Shown: positions 13,140-24,900 of the stretch, piece after piece | How positions within the stretch are numbered: the first letter of the stretch is position 1 | Layout of the letters: each line of letters opens with the position of its first letter | Source of the DNA: Sympetrum striolatum | Taxonomy: Eukaryota > Arthropoda > Insecta > Odonata > Libellulidae | Assembly (NCBI GenBank): GCA_947579665.1 | Contig: OX388349.1 | Coordinates: 77,070,841 to 77,134,840, forward strand | Reading direction: 5' to 3' | DNA: 64,000 bases | Made by a program: the position numbers and the translations under genes | Notes under the pieces: model-generated | Databases searched by the model: none | Told to the model about the DNA's origin: nothing | The model's input: only the letters and a program-made list of their open reading frames with translations

Positions 13140-13770
13140 TTAATTTGAATAGGGGAAGGTCCTCTAGTATGGGATAGCTAAGCCTTTTTGCCTTTTTCAA
13201 GGGCTAAATCAAATTAAAATTTATACTAAATCTAACTTCAAAGTGTTATAAAAAGACCCTTTGAAGGAATTACGTCAAGCCGGATCGATTCGACTTTTTT
13301 TCAGTTGAAAAACCCTTACATTTTGCTCCTAAGAAAATTTGGAGGGTTGTTAGGGACACCTTGCATAGATAACGGAATAATCCAGTCCTGTTTTTAATCC
13401 AACCTTCTAGGGAGAGGCGGTGTTTTGGCCAATCAACACTAGGGGCAGCCTCTACTGCTTTAGCTTCTAGTTCTAAGAAATTATGGTATTTATATCTTTT
13501 GGTAACCGAGCGACCTTGATACCGTTTCATCTACTATGTATTTCGCGATAATTTTAATTGATTATTTCTTTAAAAATTGGCGCCCAACTTTTTAGCTTTT
13601 GTATTCTTTTAATCATTATAACTTTTATGCCCCTCATGGTCTTTTTATTAATTAGTTTCGTTACAATTTGACTCTCAAAGTGGGGCCAGAATTATTTTAT
13701 TATTTTATAACATTACAACATGGCGTCCAACGTGGGGCCTTTCCAATAATTAATCATTACAACACTTATG
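13140..13770 (+). mobile_element. Possible LTR-retrotransposon leader fragment
   Basis: TTGGCGCCCAAC (near 13577) and ATGGCGTCCAACGTGGGGCC (near 13719) both look like primer-binding-site regions of insect LTR elements, where TGGCGNCCAACGTGGGGC is common just after the 5' LTR. The second is embedded in repeated ATTACAAC/GGGGCC words. No matching LTR pair, protease or RT is visible. Low-confidence remnant. Confidence 0.3.
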
Positions 13771-14001
13771 AATAATAATGAGTCTCTCTTACTTACTCTA
13801 CTTAATTTATTTAAAAAATTCTTTGAATGGCGAGATATGATGTAAGACTTCTCCATTATACCATTCAAAATTGTGCTCATGGACTAAACTCAGAGTTAGT
13901 TTAGAATGAAATCACGTTTAAATCAATGATAACTTTCCTTCTTCAATTAGATTTTCAGGTTAATGGTAGCAATCTGGGGCTTTCACCATTACATATTTCA
14001 G
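13771..14001. other. AT-rich spacer, no gene seen
   Basis: Ordinary AT-rich sequence between the putative LTR-element leader and the foldback element. Confidence 0.4.
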
Positions 14002-14675
14002 GTAGAAATTTCGAGGGTCTCCGTCCTAATCCGGACCCTTAGCTCGCCTTCCCAGCTTGGGAGCGCCCTGCCGCCACAGCTGGGGGGGGGGGGGGGCATA
14101 AAAAACTGACCGCGAGGAATACAATTTAAAAAGTTATATACTATTCAAATGAGCAACAATTTATTATCTTCGTCGTCTCACTCGTCCTAAGTGATATACA
14201 AGTGTCTTTTGATCGGCGTTCTACAATGAAAATTAAGATTTTTCGTGATTTTGCAAGAAATTACCCGTTTACACACGGCAACGTTGCCGTTGGGTTGGGG
14301 TAGTGGGGAGAGATTTCTAGCAAAAACCTAGAAATCTTCCCCCAACCAAAACCAACCACCGTTGTGATATTTAAAACTCCCGCCTATCTGACTGAGCAAC
14401 GTTGCCGAGTGTAAACGGGTAATTTCTTACAAAAACATGAAAAATCTTAATTTTCATCGTAGAACGTCGATAAAAAGACGCTTGTAGATCTCTAAGGATG
14501 AGTGAGATGACGAAGATAATAAATTGTTGCTCATTTGGATTGTTTATAACTTTTTAAATCGTATTCCAAGCGGTCAGTTTCTTCATGGTCCCCCATGCTG
14601 TGGCGGACGGGCTCTCCCGACCTGGGAAGGCGAGCTAAGTGTCCGGATTAGGACGGAGGCCCTCGAAATTTCTAC
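14002..14675. mobile_element. Foldback (long inverted repeat) element, about 674 bp
   Basis: The left arm starts GTAGAAATTTCGAGGG and the right arm ends with the inverted match CCTCGAAATTTCTAC. The arms stay complementary for roughly 320 bp each, including CCGTCCTAATCCGG / CCGGATTAGGACGG, GAGCAACAATTTATTATCTT / AAGATAATAAATTGTTGCTC and AAGAAATTACCCGTTTACAC / GTGTAAACGGGTAATTTCTT. The turn lies near 14320-14335. A 15-G run at 14082-14096 faces only a short C run in the other arm. No coding frame; flanking duplication not clear. Transcribed, it would form a very long hairpin. Superfamily not assignable from the termini. Confidence 0.85.
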
Positions 14676-16674
14676 ATGAAAAAAGTAACTGTATAACCCT
14701 CAGAAAACTAACACTAACCGATTTTCAACATCGCCTAAAATTTGCCAGTCTCAAAAGTGCAGAATTTTTATAATCTTGATTTAGATATGGAATGGTTCTT
14801 TAGAACTTCCTCTTTTAAAATAATATCGCAAATAAAAAGGAAAATTTTCTTAGAGTCCATGCAACACCGGTCGATTTGACCTGCATCTCGGACTCCTATC
14901 CAATAATCATTTAAAAATTCTCACCTCATCCGTATTCTTCGTCCTTTTACATATTTTTGTTGAAGCATTTTAATATTTATATATAAACCTTAATCATCCT
15001 TTCCAAAATATGTTATAATAAGAGATATAGAGCAGTAAAATCAGTAGTAGAAACTGTGTCTTATGAATATTTATGTTTACTTATAACGGAAGTGACGGAA
15101 TTTTTTTCGAGAAACCTTTTACAAATGGCCCATGCGACGTACCCGAATCGATGAAAAAACGCAATCTACAATTTTGTTTTTCTCCATTCAAAGCAAATGT
15201 GAGAATTTCCATTTTTCGCAGAAGATTCAATCGTTCGACGGACGGAAGTGAAAAATGAGAGGAATTGAAGGAGAGATATGGGGATCGAGAGATGGGAATT
15301 AAGGGAGAGAAAGCATAATTGATGGCGGTGACCGAGGGGAGAGAGACCGTTCCACGGACTGGGAAATGGAGGATCTCTGTGTTTGGGAATGAAAAGAAAG
15401 ATAAAGATTTCTCGAGATAACATAATGAAAACATCTCCGGACACATGAGATAATTTTTCCGGCCGTTTTTCGAGATGCTTATGTGGCCATTGGAGACTTG
15501 AATCATGAGATGCTCTACTTACGGAACGATCTGTGTCCCTGTGACGCAATACACGGCATTGGTAAATGGGATCTTACTCTCCACAATTTATTGCACCGCC
15601 AAAATTTCAGTGTCATGCGGGTTTAGGCTTTGATATTCGGCGTTGAAGTTGATAAAGTTATGGGCGCGAGGGAAACAATGGTGAAATAAATGCCCAAAAA
15701 CCTAACATTCAGAAGAGATGATGAAGGGAATTTCTGATAATAAATGACTTATGTGGAAAGACATGAAATTAAGATAAAGTTAAGGTAGAAATAAAAGAAT
15801 GAACGACATAAATTAACGAGTAAATGTTTCCTTTTCTAAGCAAATTACTAGACGAATTTATGGATTTAAGTTTCCATTAAAAGAAGTCAATCTGTGGGAC
15901 TCTAAAATTCACCATTCTGAGTGTGGCATGGGGAAATACCACAATTTGTTTGGTACTGTCGCAAAATACATTACTTTGAAGTAGGGCATGTGGATATAGC
16001 ATTCCTATTAATATGTTATAAGTAAAGTGCAATAAATTTCTATTTATTGCAATGTTTGGAAGTTCCTATTCTACGAAAGAAAACGTTTTGAATGTAGTTT
16101 GTACTGCACCACCACTGATGATGGGGTAAGGATCGATATTTTATGTCCACGCACACTTCAACGCATATTCTGCAAAATGGAGAAACAAAACTAAAGTATA
16201 TAAGTCATTTATCCAGAGGTCTATGCCAGTCTAAATAAAGAAAGAAGAAAGTTTTTTTTTAAGTAAATTATTACTCTTCTAAAACTATGACGATATTGAA
16301 TTATCTCAATTATTTATTCTTTGGAGGCACTTATCTACTCTCCATGTTGAATTCAGCGAAATATCCGATTTTTCTTCGAGTTCAAAAATTGAAATGACTT
16401 ACGCAATTAATATACAATATGAATTACATTTTATTCGTTTGAACGATAATTACCTTAACTCAGGAGCATTTCTTAAAATCTTCATCATTTTAATCTTGAA
16501 AAGCCTATTTTATTTTGTGAAAATTTACAGCTAAATCATGATTTGGTCATCACAGTTCCATTCCACTAAAATCCTGCACCGGGATTCGAAGGGGAGACAG
16601 TTGGGCACTTGATTTTGTTGAGTTTGATGAAGGTAATAGAAATCTCTTCGGCAGAAAATCTCGTTAATGAATTT
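14676..16674. other. Unannotated region with A/G-rich block
   Basis: No gene supported. About 15080-15560 is slightly richer in GC and purines and carries two overlapping minus-strand frames of 141 and 127 codons (15081-15506 and 15166-15549). Their products are low-complexity Ser/Phe/Leu-rich sequences without a recognised domain. The remainder is AT-rich. Confidence 0.4.
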
Positions 16675-16812
16675 CAAAACCCTCTCCTTCCCCTCCCCTC
16701 TCCTTTCCTCCCCCTTTCCTTCCCTCCCCTCTCTTTACCTTCCCCTCTCCTTACCTTCCCCTCTCCTCACCTTCCCATCTCCTTACCCTCCCCTCTCCTA
16801 ATTCTCCCCTTG
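16675..16812. repeat. Pyrimidine-rich degenerate tandem repeat (CCCTCTCCTTAC)n
   Basis: A C/T-only tract on the plus strand built from CCCCTCTCCTTACCTTCC-like words. The open frame across it (Pro/Leu/Ser only) is an effect of composition. Confidence 0.85.
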
Positions 16813-16854
16813 AAATTTCTGTAACTATGTATACTGCTGCTACCTATCTTTCAC

Positions 16855-16910
16855 TCCCTTACCTGAAGCTGGCCTGAGCCGAAACCGGTCGTTTAATAAA
16901 ATCATTTACA
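16855..16910 (+). other. Retroelement 3'-end-like motif with AATAAA
   Basis: CCTGAAGCTGGCCTGAG followed by CCGAAACCGGTCGTTTAATA and AATAAA. I recall similar CTGAAGATGG...CCGAAACCGGTCGT words as repeated 3'-terminal motifs in arthropod genomes. No coding remnant lies upstream, so the assignment is tentative. Confidence 0.35.
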
Positions 16911-19900
16911 GTGGAAGTTTACGGAGTTTCTTTTCTTCTAAATTCCAACAAACGTTTATTAGTGTAATATAGTTATAAATGTATGTATCTACTATTGATA
17001 AATGAAGCTATTTAGTATTAAATTTAACCTTCAATAACTTTTCCTTTTGTATTTTTTCTTGTATTGGGACAAGTAAACTTAAATTTATACATTTTTACTA
17101 TTATTATTGAGAATATTTTAAAAAAAGAGATGAAATTGCATTATTATAAATTTATGGTGAAGTTAAGATTTATTTTAGAAAATAGTGAAAAACTTTCTTG
17201 CTTTCCTTCAGAACAACGTGTCGAAAATTCTCTCAAGAATGAAATAATTGCAGAAAAATAACCTTGTAATTTCACTGATCTTATTTGACGTATAATAATC
17301 TTTACTATCACTGAATGATTTGTATTATCTTTGATGAATCTTTGCTAAAGATATTATAGAATAGAATTAATTCCTGAAAATCTCCGTAATCCCTGTAATG
17401 CAGAATTCAATCATTAATATTTGTAGCACTGTTAATGTTACACAACTTGAAAATAAATATTTAAAACAGGCCTTTTTGTTGCAGGTTTTAATTTATGATC
17501 TTAATTAACCAGAGTTTGCGTTGATTTCATAATTTTTGAATGTCCACAGAGGCTGTTTCTGGCACACCTCTCCGGTCCGCCTTCAAATCTTTCGAGTCAA
17601 CTTCCATAAGAAAGAAATTCAGAGGACTTTGTTTATTTTATAAAGTTAGCTTGGAAACGATAGTCGTAGAAACACAAAATAAATGTTATGATGCTGCAAA
17701 TTGAACAAACTTCCTGATTTAATGAAAAAATATCTTTGACTCAGAGTTGCGAAAGTTACATAAAATATTCAGATCACATAAAATTCAGCACTGAAAAATA
17801 TTCCCTTAGAAACCCGAACCGATTTTGAAGAGGATGAAATATGACCAAAAGGAATAAACATAAGCATTAATATTGTCTCCTTCGTGTTAATTACTGTTTA
17901 GTATTGAATAAATAGTATTTATTCCTTAGAGAGCTAACAGTCACGCCAGGATAGTAGGCTACCACCCCAAAATTGTAATGGCCACGGGATTTTAGGGAGG
18001 GTTTCATTTTCCATCCACAGGATTTTATTTTGTGCTTTGTACCCCCTTGATATTCTGACCTCAGACTTTGTTTTCGATTCATGGTACAGTAAATGCACTA
18101 CCTGAACAAAATCACCGTTGTTAATTAGGTAGTTTATTTATCAAGGTCTGAGCTTAAATACCCATTGCTGTGATCCACACCAGTAGACCCTTGGGAAATT
18201 GAATTCTCCTAATGATGGATACTTTTCAGTAGAATTTTGCTTTTATGACACTTTTATTTCTCAATTTAATAGATTATACGCAGCCTTTCCATAGTCGTTA
18301 GGAAAAAGTTGTCATTTTTAAGTTCAAGAACTTCCTATTTAAAAGTTGTGTGGATTGAAATGTATTTAGCTCATTAAATGAGAAGAGGAGAATTGTGAAA
18401 AACATTGACTGTTCTAAGTTATGGCCAACTGCAGCCCTTAGGGAGTGAAAACAAATAATGGAAAAATTTGGATGCTTTTATTCAACAAATTGTAATGACC
18501 AATTGGAATATTCTGTACCTAATTTGGAACATTCTAAAAAGTATTTTGCATCACAGTTTATTTAATCACCTTAAAGAGCTTCCCTAAGCTCGAAAACTTC
18601 AAATCAAACCCGAATTTACGGCTACCTCGATGTTAGCTCACGATGAAAATATGCACCAACGGTTTCCATTGAAAATTCGGAGAATTCTTTCCGAGCGTAG
18701 AACGAGCTTTCAATTCAGAAAAAACTAGTGTCCTAAGTTTCGTTTACTGTCCCCTGTGACCGTGCATGAAGACGGATGTCCATCTGTTCGCAATGTCAAT
18801 AGCACGATACAAGGAACACCTGACGCAAGCAGTTCCCCGTAATCAGTCATATGAGATTGTCACCAAGGCACATGCCAATGCGTCCGATATCGCAGCGGAG
18901 GGCAGAACCAATGAAGAAGGATGTGAGGGCTTGAATGTGCATTTCTGGATCAGATGTTTTTCATTTGACTACCCAAGTTTAAAAACAGGAATGGACAGAT
19001 TTTAGGGAATCTTAAGGATCGCTTCACTAAATAGGAGAGTTTGAATCCCTTTAAATTCCGTTCGTTCGTAGATGTGTTTGTAGGAAGTATGATTTATCAG
19101 CCAAAGACGATGTTGTAGCTATAAAGATCAATGAGAGGAGTTGAGAGGGATTCAGGAGGGAATAAGCTGACTTATTAAAATATCTTTCGGATATTAATGC
19201 TATTTTGCTTCGTCAATTAGCACACGATTGAGCATTGGAGATGTTATCACCGTGAGTGGAGAAAGTGTTGAAGAGAAAAGCACGAAACGAAAAGAGCAAA
19301 ATCATTATAAAGGATTAGAGCTGCTCTTGAAAAGGTATTTTTGCTGAATGTTACTGTTATTGCTTGGGTAAATTTTACTTTCCGAAAAGATAAATAATAG
19401 CTAATCTGCTTTGTTTAGATATTTCATCACATTTTGATTAGGCTTAGAAAAAGAATAAGGATGTAAATTTAGCAGCAGATTAAGAAGGCTTGTATTAGTT
19501 TCTTTACTTCATTTTAAATTTAGCTATTCTTCAGTGCAACTTTAGATCACCCTAGATATTTCCTATTAGTTCGTTTTATTTGATATCTTAAGCTTATATT
19601 TGGTGATATCATGGCATAATTAAGTATTAGTTTACTTTAAAAATTATGAATGCTATAGTTTTGTATGCTACTAGTAAATAGCTTCTGCGGGTAGATATAA
19701 AAACCCTTGTTCGAAAAAAGAAGATCGAGTTCACTATATTAGTGTTATAGCTTATGAAATTGTTTGGAAAATACTTTAATAGCCTTAAAGAGAAATAATT
19801 CCGCCTTTATGGCATCATTTTGTGGATGGATGGTTCGCTTTAAATTAATAAATATAGAATAAGAGCCAAATTGGCAATTACTTCAAACACGGAGAAGCAA

Positions 19901-22000
19901 ATGAGAAATAAGCAGCCGTTCGCTAATCGGATAAAATCGCATTGTATTACTTTGGAATGGTTGCGTTTTAGTTACGGGAGACCAAAAACCCGGAAGGTGA
20001 AAACTTCCAGGCCTTAAACGAGATATTACAGTTGATAGAAGATTGATGTGCTCAGAAAAAGGAAGAAGCTCAACTGTTTGATAAGCTCCAATGTAATTAA
20101 TAAACAAATGTGAGCTTTCATGCAACTCTAATATGCGCCATTATAATGAGAATCTCAAAAGGATTTTCGCTGCTACTAACGTGTGCTAATCTTCTTATGA
20201 GTTTCCTTCGTTATTTAAGCGTGCCGAGAGCTTTAACACCTCGAGGGGGTGCTAATTGGGTTGTTCATCTCCGATTTGCTACAAAGATGGATGCAAGTGA
20301 GGGAAGCACTCAGAAAAGAGAGTCTCTGTGGCATATGGGCATAGTTATGAGGCTGCAATTAATTATTTATCGCAATTCTTAAACAGGTATCCGCAATATT
20401 TCGTGTATCTATATAGAAGCGTATAATCCATATCCGAGGGTGAACATTTCTACAAAAAAGGATGTAATAAAAATTGCAAAATATTGCTCTCTCCTATTCA
20501 AAAATTGATTTTGAATACTAAATTTCGTGAATGACTGCGAATTGCAAATAACCTTATGATTTAAGTTGTTTTTTGGCAATCGATCTTCCAATTCGGCGTA
20601 TGCTTCATCTAATAATAACTGCAGAAAAGCATAGGTTTAATCATGGAAGAAACCTTACTCATTTTGAGTTAGCTCTTCATAATATAGCACTTTAAATTCT
20701 CTTTAAAATATTATAATTTCTCTTAGAATATAGTCACCGTTGTCTACATAACAAAATAGCTTAATTGGACTCATTCACTCATTTATTCATTGGACCTTAC
20801 ATAAGCATTGGAAAACATAAGCTCGTATATTATGGATGAGGTTGTAAACATTTTAAGGACGATGACGATAAGGTGATGATGTATATGTTATAACTCTTAC
20901 CTTATGTAACTTCTGAATAGACTGCCGTAACCTTAGTCTCATCTCTTTAATTTTAACTTTCAGATTGTTTTCATAATACGCATAAACTATAATAAAAGTT
21001 AACAAATTGTCATTAAGTTAAAGAAGATATCTGAAAGCATACTTTTAACGTTTCCTCGAATTCCCTAATTCTTAATGTTCTGAAGTAATGCTTCAATATA
21101 ATGAGTGAATCCTTGATGTTGACAAAACATTGCTATTACTATGCTCTTCCTTCGGGATAAGCTATATCTGCCTGGATACAATAGATGTTGTTTCACCTCT
21201 CTTAAGAACTCAGATATGATACCCCTTTTAAGGGAAAGGATCTCCGTTAAAATGTTAAACATTCTTTGCTTCAAGTCCTGAGGAACCTTTACATGGAAAT
21301 CCATTTTAATATTTTTATGTTCGCTTCCGTAATTCTATAAATTCCTTGACAAATTCACTCGTTTATTTATTTTCATAGTCACGTGGTTCACAATCGGCAT
21401 ATCTATTATATATAGACGTTAACCGGATTGATTTATCTATCGAAATTCCGAAACTTCGAGGCAAAAATTCTCATAGAAGATATTTTTGATTTCGAAAAAA
21501 TTTAATCTTTGTAATGTCGATGTGGGTGGGCCACCTTTTCCGGGTATTACGTTTCGATCAGAAAAATGGGGCAAAACGCACCACCCTAGTGCTCACTAAG
21601 CACTGCATCATCTTTTGATCGTGCTTAAAATGTATTCGACCTTGGATTTAAATTTGAATTGAAATTCAAATATAGGTTACAAACGTTTTCTTGAAAAAGG
21701 CCTTAATCAGTGTCATCTTAAAGTTAAATTGATACTAATACGGCACTTATACATAAAGATAGCACTGGGGCATCTATCCCGAGAAGAGGTGGGGCGTCTA
21801 TCCTTTCAGTACGGGAGAGATGCCCTTACAGCCAGTGGGGCTACACTTTGTCCAAGATGGCCAGTCACTGCACGTGGATAATAGATGAACCTGTAGCTAT
21901 AAGTTTTCGCCCTTTAATTCAAAATATTCAAACATTAAAACTGATGCCAACCAGAAACATTATACTCTATCTTATAACAGGACGGAATGAACAGTACCTA
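16911..22000. other. Long AT-rich stretch without recognisable genes
   Basis: About 5 kb with dense stops. Short frames (for example 17891-18082 minus, 18766-19005 plus, 20110-20382 plus, 21065-21304 minus; 60-90 codons) show no recognised motif or codon signal. I see no RNA gene or transposon terminus. Confidence 0.45.
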
Positions 22001-22058
22001 CTTGAAATGATGTTATAAAGCTGCGTAAAAAGAATTAATCTCGTTAGTTCGGTTCGTA

Positions 22059-22445
22059 TTGTTCGTTCGTTTTGTTAAGAAATGCTACGATAAAAAAGCA
22101 AGCGTTACAAAAATGCTCTCAGACTTAGGTTGGGAATCCTTGAAAGAAAGGAGATTGGAAGCTAGGCTGCGATTGCTTAATAAATTCAGGGAAACTACAT
22201 TTTCGGAAGATACGATCGGTATCATGCAACCCCCCTGCTACCTTGGTCGATCCGATAATGACCGTAAGTTAAGAGGAATAGATGCTAGGACGAATCGTTT
22301 TAGAGATTCATTCGTTCCGCGAACAATACGTGACAATAACCGAATAAGGAAGTAGTTTAAATTCAACTGGTGTTTACACCCCCTGCCACACACCGAAAGG
22401 CGGTTTGTAGGGTATTAATGTAGATGTAGATGTAGATGAATCTCC
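22059..22445 (+). pseudogene. LINE (non-LTR retrotransposon) 3' fragment: end of RT ORF, 3' UTR and GATGTA tail
   Basis: A 98-codon open frame (22059-22355) matches in character the C-terminal end of reverse-transcriptase ORFs of CR1/jockey-like LINEs. It has an LGWESLKERRLEARL segment followed about 50 residues later by DSFVPRTIRD, the position of the common SFFPRTIRDWN signature. After the stop comes a 3' UTR with CCCCTGCCACACACC and then three to four GATGTA units (22417-22440), a simple-repeat tail typical of these elements. No RT catalytic core is present, so this is a 5'-truncated copy, the usual product of incomplete reverse transcription. The exact clade is not determined. Confidence 0.75.
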
Positions 22446-23280
22446 GTGAAACTCTTGCAGATACACGGGTGCCTTCCAACTGACTGACGCACACCATCAG
22501 TAGAGCAATTTTGTGGTTTTCCTTAAAAATACTGCGACTGGGGCATCTCTCCCGGTGGGGCATCTCACCCGGAATTACCTTATGTAATGTTATGAATTCA
22601 TATGTAAAGGTTAGAATTTCAGTTTTTCTAGAAACATGTGTTACTAATAACATGCATCATATTCCTTCCAGCGTTATCCCTCTGATTGTGGAGCGTTGAA
22701 AGTGGGAAGTACTCATTCTGAAAAGGAAATTTGACTTGAGAAATGAGATTTTTGGCGTGCCTTGAATTTTCGATTGAAATGAATAAATTTTGAATTTTTT
22801 GGCATAAGATAAAACGTATAGATTACCGATTACTTATAACGTGATCTAATTTCCGAATTCAAACTTCAATGTCATAGACTACTTTAGGAAGTTTGTGTGG
22901 AAGAAAACTTTATTGATTTTATATTCCAGTGCTTGCATGCAAGGAAATAAATTATTACTGCTTAATAAATGAATATAATTTTGCTGCGCCACATAATATT
23001 CGGAAGCGTAATTTTGATTTTGAGAATTTCTCTATAAAACGTCTCTTTTCTCTAGGATCGCTTGCTTTTCCTTCCTTCTTTGCCTTTTCGTTAAAAATTT
23101 AAAAATTTCTCTCTTGATGATGATAGTGATCCTAAGAGTTTAAATTAGAAAATATTTTTATATATATTCCTACCTGTTCCTTAATAGGATGTAATAACTG
23201 TCTATATATGCCTCTTATTCCTTCTATATTTTTGTAAAAATAATATTGGTTGACAGTTTGCTGCGTAAATCAGTATCAAT
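22446..23280. other. AT-rich DNA, no gene seen
   Basis: Contains the phrase CTGGGGCATCTCTCCCGGTGG near 22538, related to one near 21767 upstream of the LINE fragment. Otherwise unremarkable. Confidence 0.4.
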
Positions 23281-23290
23281 GTGGTATATA

Positions 23291-23626
23291 TGTTACACCA
23301 CAAACGTGTAATTTCCCATTCCATGAAATGGGCAGGCGCGATGCCCATTTCATGAATAGGGCAAAAATTGACAATTTCATGAAATGGGCAATTACACGTT
23401 TGGGGTGAAAGGAACCCTTCCTACCCTACTCAACCCATCAGAACCGACACATATTTCACGATTTGTAGCAGAGATTAATAAATTAATTGAATATGTGCGG
23501 CGCCGATGGGTTGAGTAGGGTAGGTCGGGTTCCTTTCACCCCAAACGTGTAATTGCCCATTTCATGAATTGAGAAAAAAAGTTGCCCATTTCATGAAATG
23601 GGCATTTACACGTTTGGGGTGTAACA
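23291..23626. mobile_element. Nested palindromic MITE, about 336 bp
   Basis: The termini TGTTACACC and GGTGTAACA are perfect inverted repeats bordered by TATA on each side, followed by inverted CAAACGTGTAA words. The element is palindromic at a second level: segment 23370-23440 is inverted at 23505-23575, both carrying ATTACACGTTTGGGGTGAAA or its complement and CCTACCCTACTCAACCCATC or its complement. The word GCCCATTTCATGAAATGGGC, itself a perfect 20-bp palindrome, occurs exactly at 23583-23602 and in degraded forms near 23316, 23351, 23372 and 23558. The central spacer (about 23445-23500) is AT-rich. No coding frame. Confidence 0.85.
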
Positions 23627-23890
23627 TATACACAATAGCACCAAAGATGGTGAAATATATTCACTCGTGTAATTTTACGCTCATTTTATATCTGACTATG
23701 CATCCATTCGCATTCAGCATAATTGCTGAAAAATTTATATATGTATATATACGTATACTTCTATAGCATAGCATGAAATATTCATTGTATCTATTTTATG
23801 CTTCTAATTGTTTTCGAGTATGACCAAGGGATGGTTTTACGACATTTAAATTTATATCGTATTACTTCCTTTACACGTTTTTTTACGTAT
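23627..23890. other. AT-rich spacer between two MITEs
   Basis: AT-rich sequence with TATATGTATATATACGTATA-like words near 23735. No gene. Confidence 0.4.
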
Positions 23891-23896
23891 ACTTTA

Positions 23897-24195
23897 CGTG
23901 GCGCCCGGTGAATTGGTCCGGGGGGAATTCGTACGCGGGGTATTGATCTCCCGACAGATTGTTGCGCGGGGAATTGATCCCCCGCGCTGATGTTGTACTA
24001 CCAACTCAACCCCCCGGTTAATTTATTTATAACATTAATCAATAAACAGGGCGTGTATATTAACATAAGACTGAATAACAGTAGTACAACATCAGCACTG
24101 GAGATCAATTCCCCGCGTAGGAATTCCCCGCGTACGAATTCCCCGCATACGAATTCTCCGCGTACGAATTCCCCCGGATCAATTCACCGGCCACG
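23897..24195. mobile_element. Palindromic MITE with 15-bp internal tandem repeat; ACTTTA direct flanks
   Basis: Inverted termini CGTGGCGCCCGGTGAATTG and CAATTCACCGGCCACG lie inside the 6-bp direct repeat ACTTTA (23891-23896 and 24196-24201). Inner arms match as CTGATGTTGTACT (23987-23999) and AGTACAACATCAG (24083-24095). The right arm carries four and a half copies of a 15-bp unit, AATTCCCCGCGTACG (from 24107). Because 15 is divisible by three, an open frame repeats Asn-Ser-Pro-Arg/His-Thr, but there is no sign of a gene. Superfamily is not assigned; a 6-bp duplication is not that of hAT (8) or PIF (3). Confidence 0.85.
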
Positions 24196-24419
24196 ACTTT
24201 AGGGATTTTTAACCTCAACTCTCAGTTAATAAGATTCATTTTTCTAAACAAACTTTTCTCTTGGATTAATTCTCTTAGTTAGCACATGAAAGTAAATTTC
24301 ATAGTTTCATTGTGTATTAAAGGGGGACTCGAGTTTAAAATGTAATTAATACAGGATACATTCATCCTCCACATTTCCACTGAGGTTTGTCATAAGGTTA
24401 CAAAGGAGCGCTTTTAGGG

Positions 24420-24900
24420 CTTCGAAATTGCATGACAGGGAACAAAACCGTCTCGGTCTTCATTCAGATGTATAATGCATCCGATGCTAATCTCATTTGG
24501 TCAGAGAGATTCATCCAAACGAAGGATTCCATTCAGGGAAACAGTTTACGCTCGAATCTCCTATTCATCCTCCTTCCAAATCCGCTGGTTCGCGCAGAAA
24601 AAATCGTTTTTGGCGAAAATAAGTGGTGGCGTCGGCCGGAGGGGGTCAAATGGGACGGATATAGGCCAATGGCGCCGCTTTAATTCGCATCGATTGCAGT
24701 CGGCGGTAATTCCACGCGTTAAAGAATCGCTCTGCTTTACGGACGGCGTGGGACAGTTAGTCGGAAGCTGCAAAGCCGAGTGTGAAACCGGGTTAGCGAA
24801 TCAAACGCCAAAAATCCCACTGCTGAATATTTCATCCACGACGTCCGATGCGTGTTTGTTTTTAGACTCGTAATGGCGCTCGATTTAAAGGATTATACTT
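24420..24900. promoter_or_regulatory. CpG-rich block in AT-rich DNA, function unknown
   Basis: About 480 bp with clearly higher GC and CpG than the flanks (GTCGGCCGG, GGCGCCGC, CACGCGTT, GACGGCGTGG). Overlapping open frames on both strands (for example 24475-24873 plus, 132 codons; 24561-24773 minus) probably reflect composition, and none has a recognised domain. It could be a promoter/enhancer, an undetected exon or an old GC-rich repeat. Confidence 0.3.

Noticed and set aside
15081..15549. Minus-strand frames of 141 and 127 codons as a possible gene
   Set aside because: Low-complexity composition, two competing frames, no recognised domain or splice context.
24475..24873. 132-codon frame as an exon
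   Set aside because: Competing frames of similar length on both strands and no domain; kept only as a CpG-rich block.
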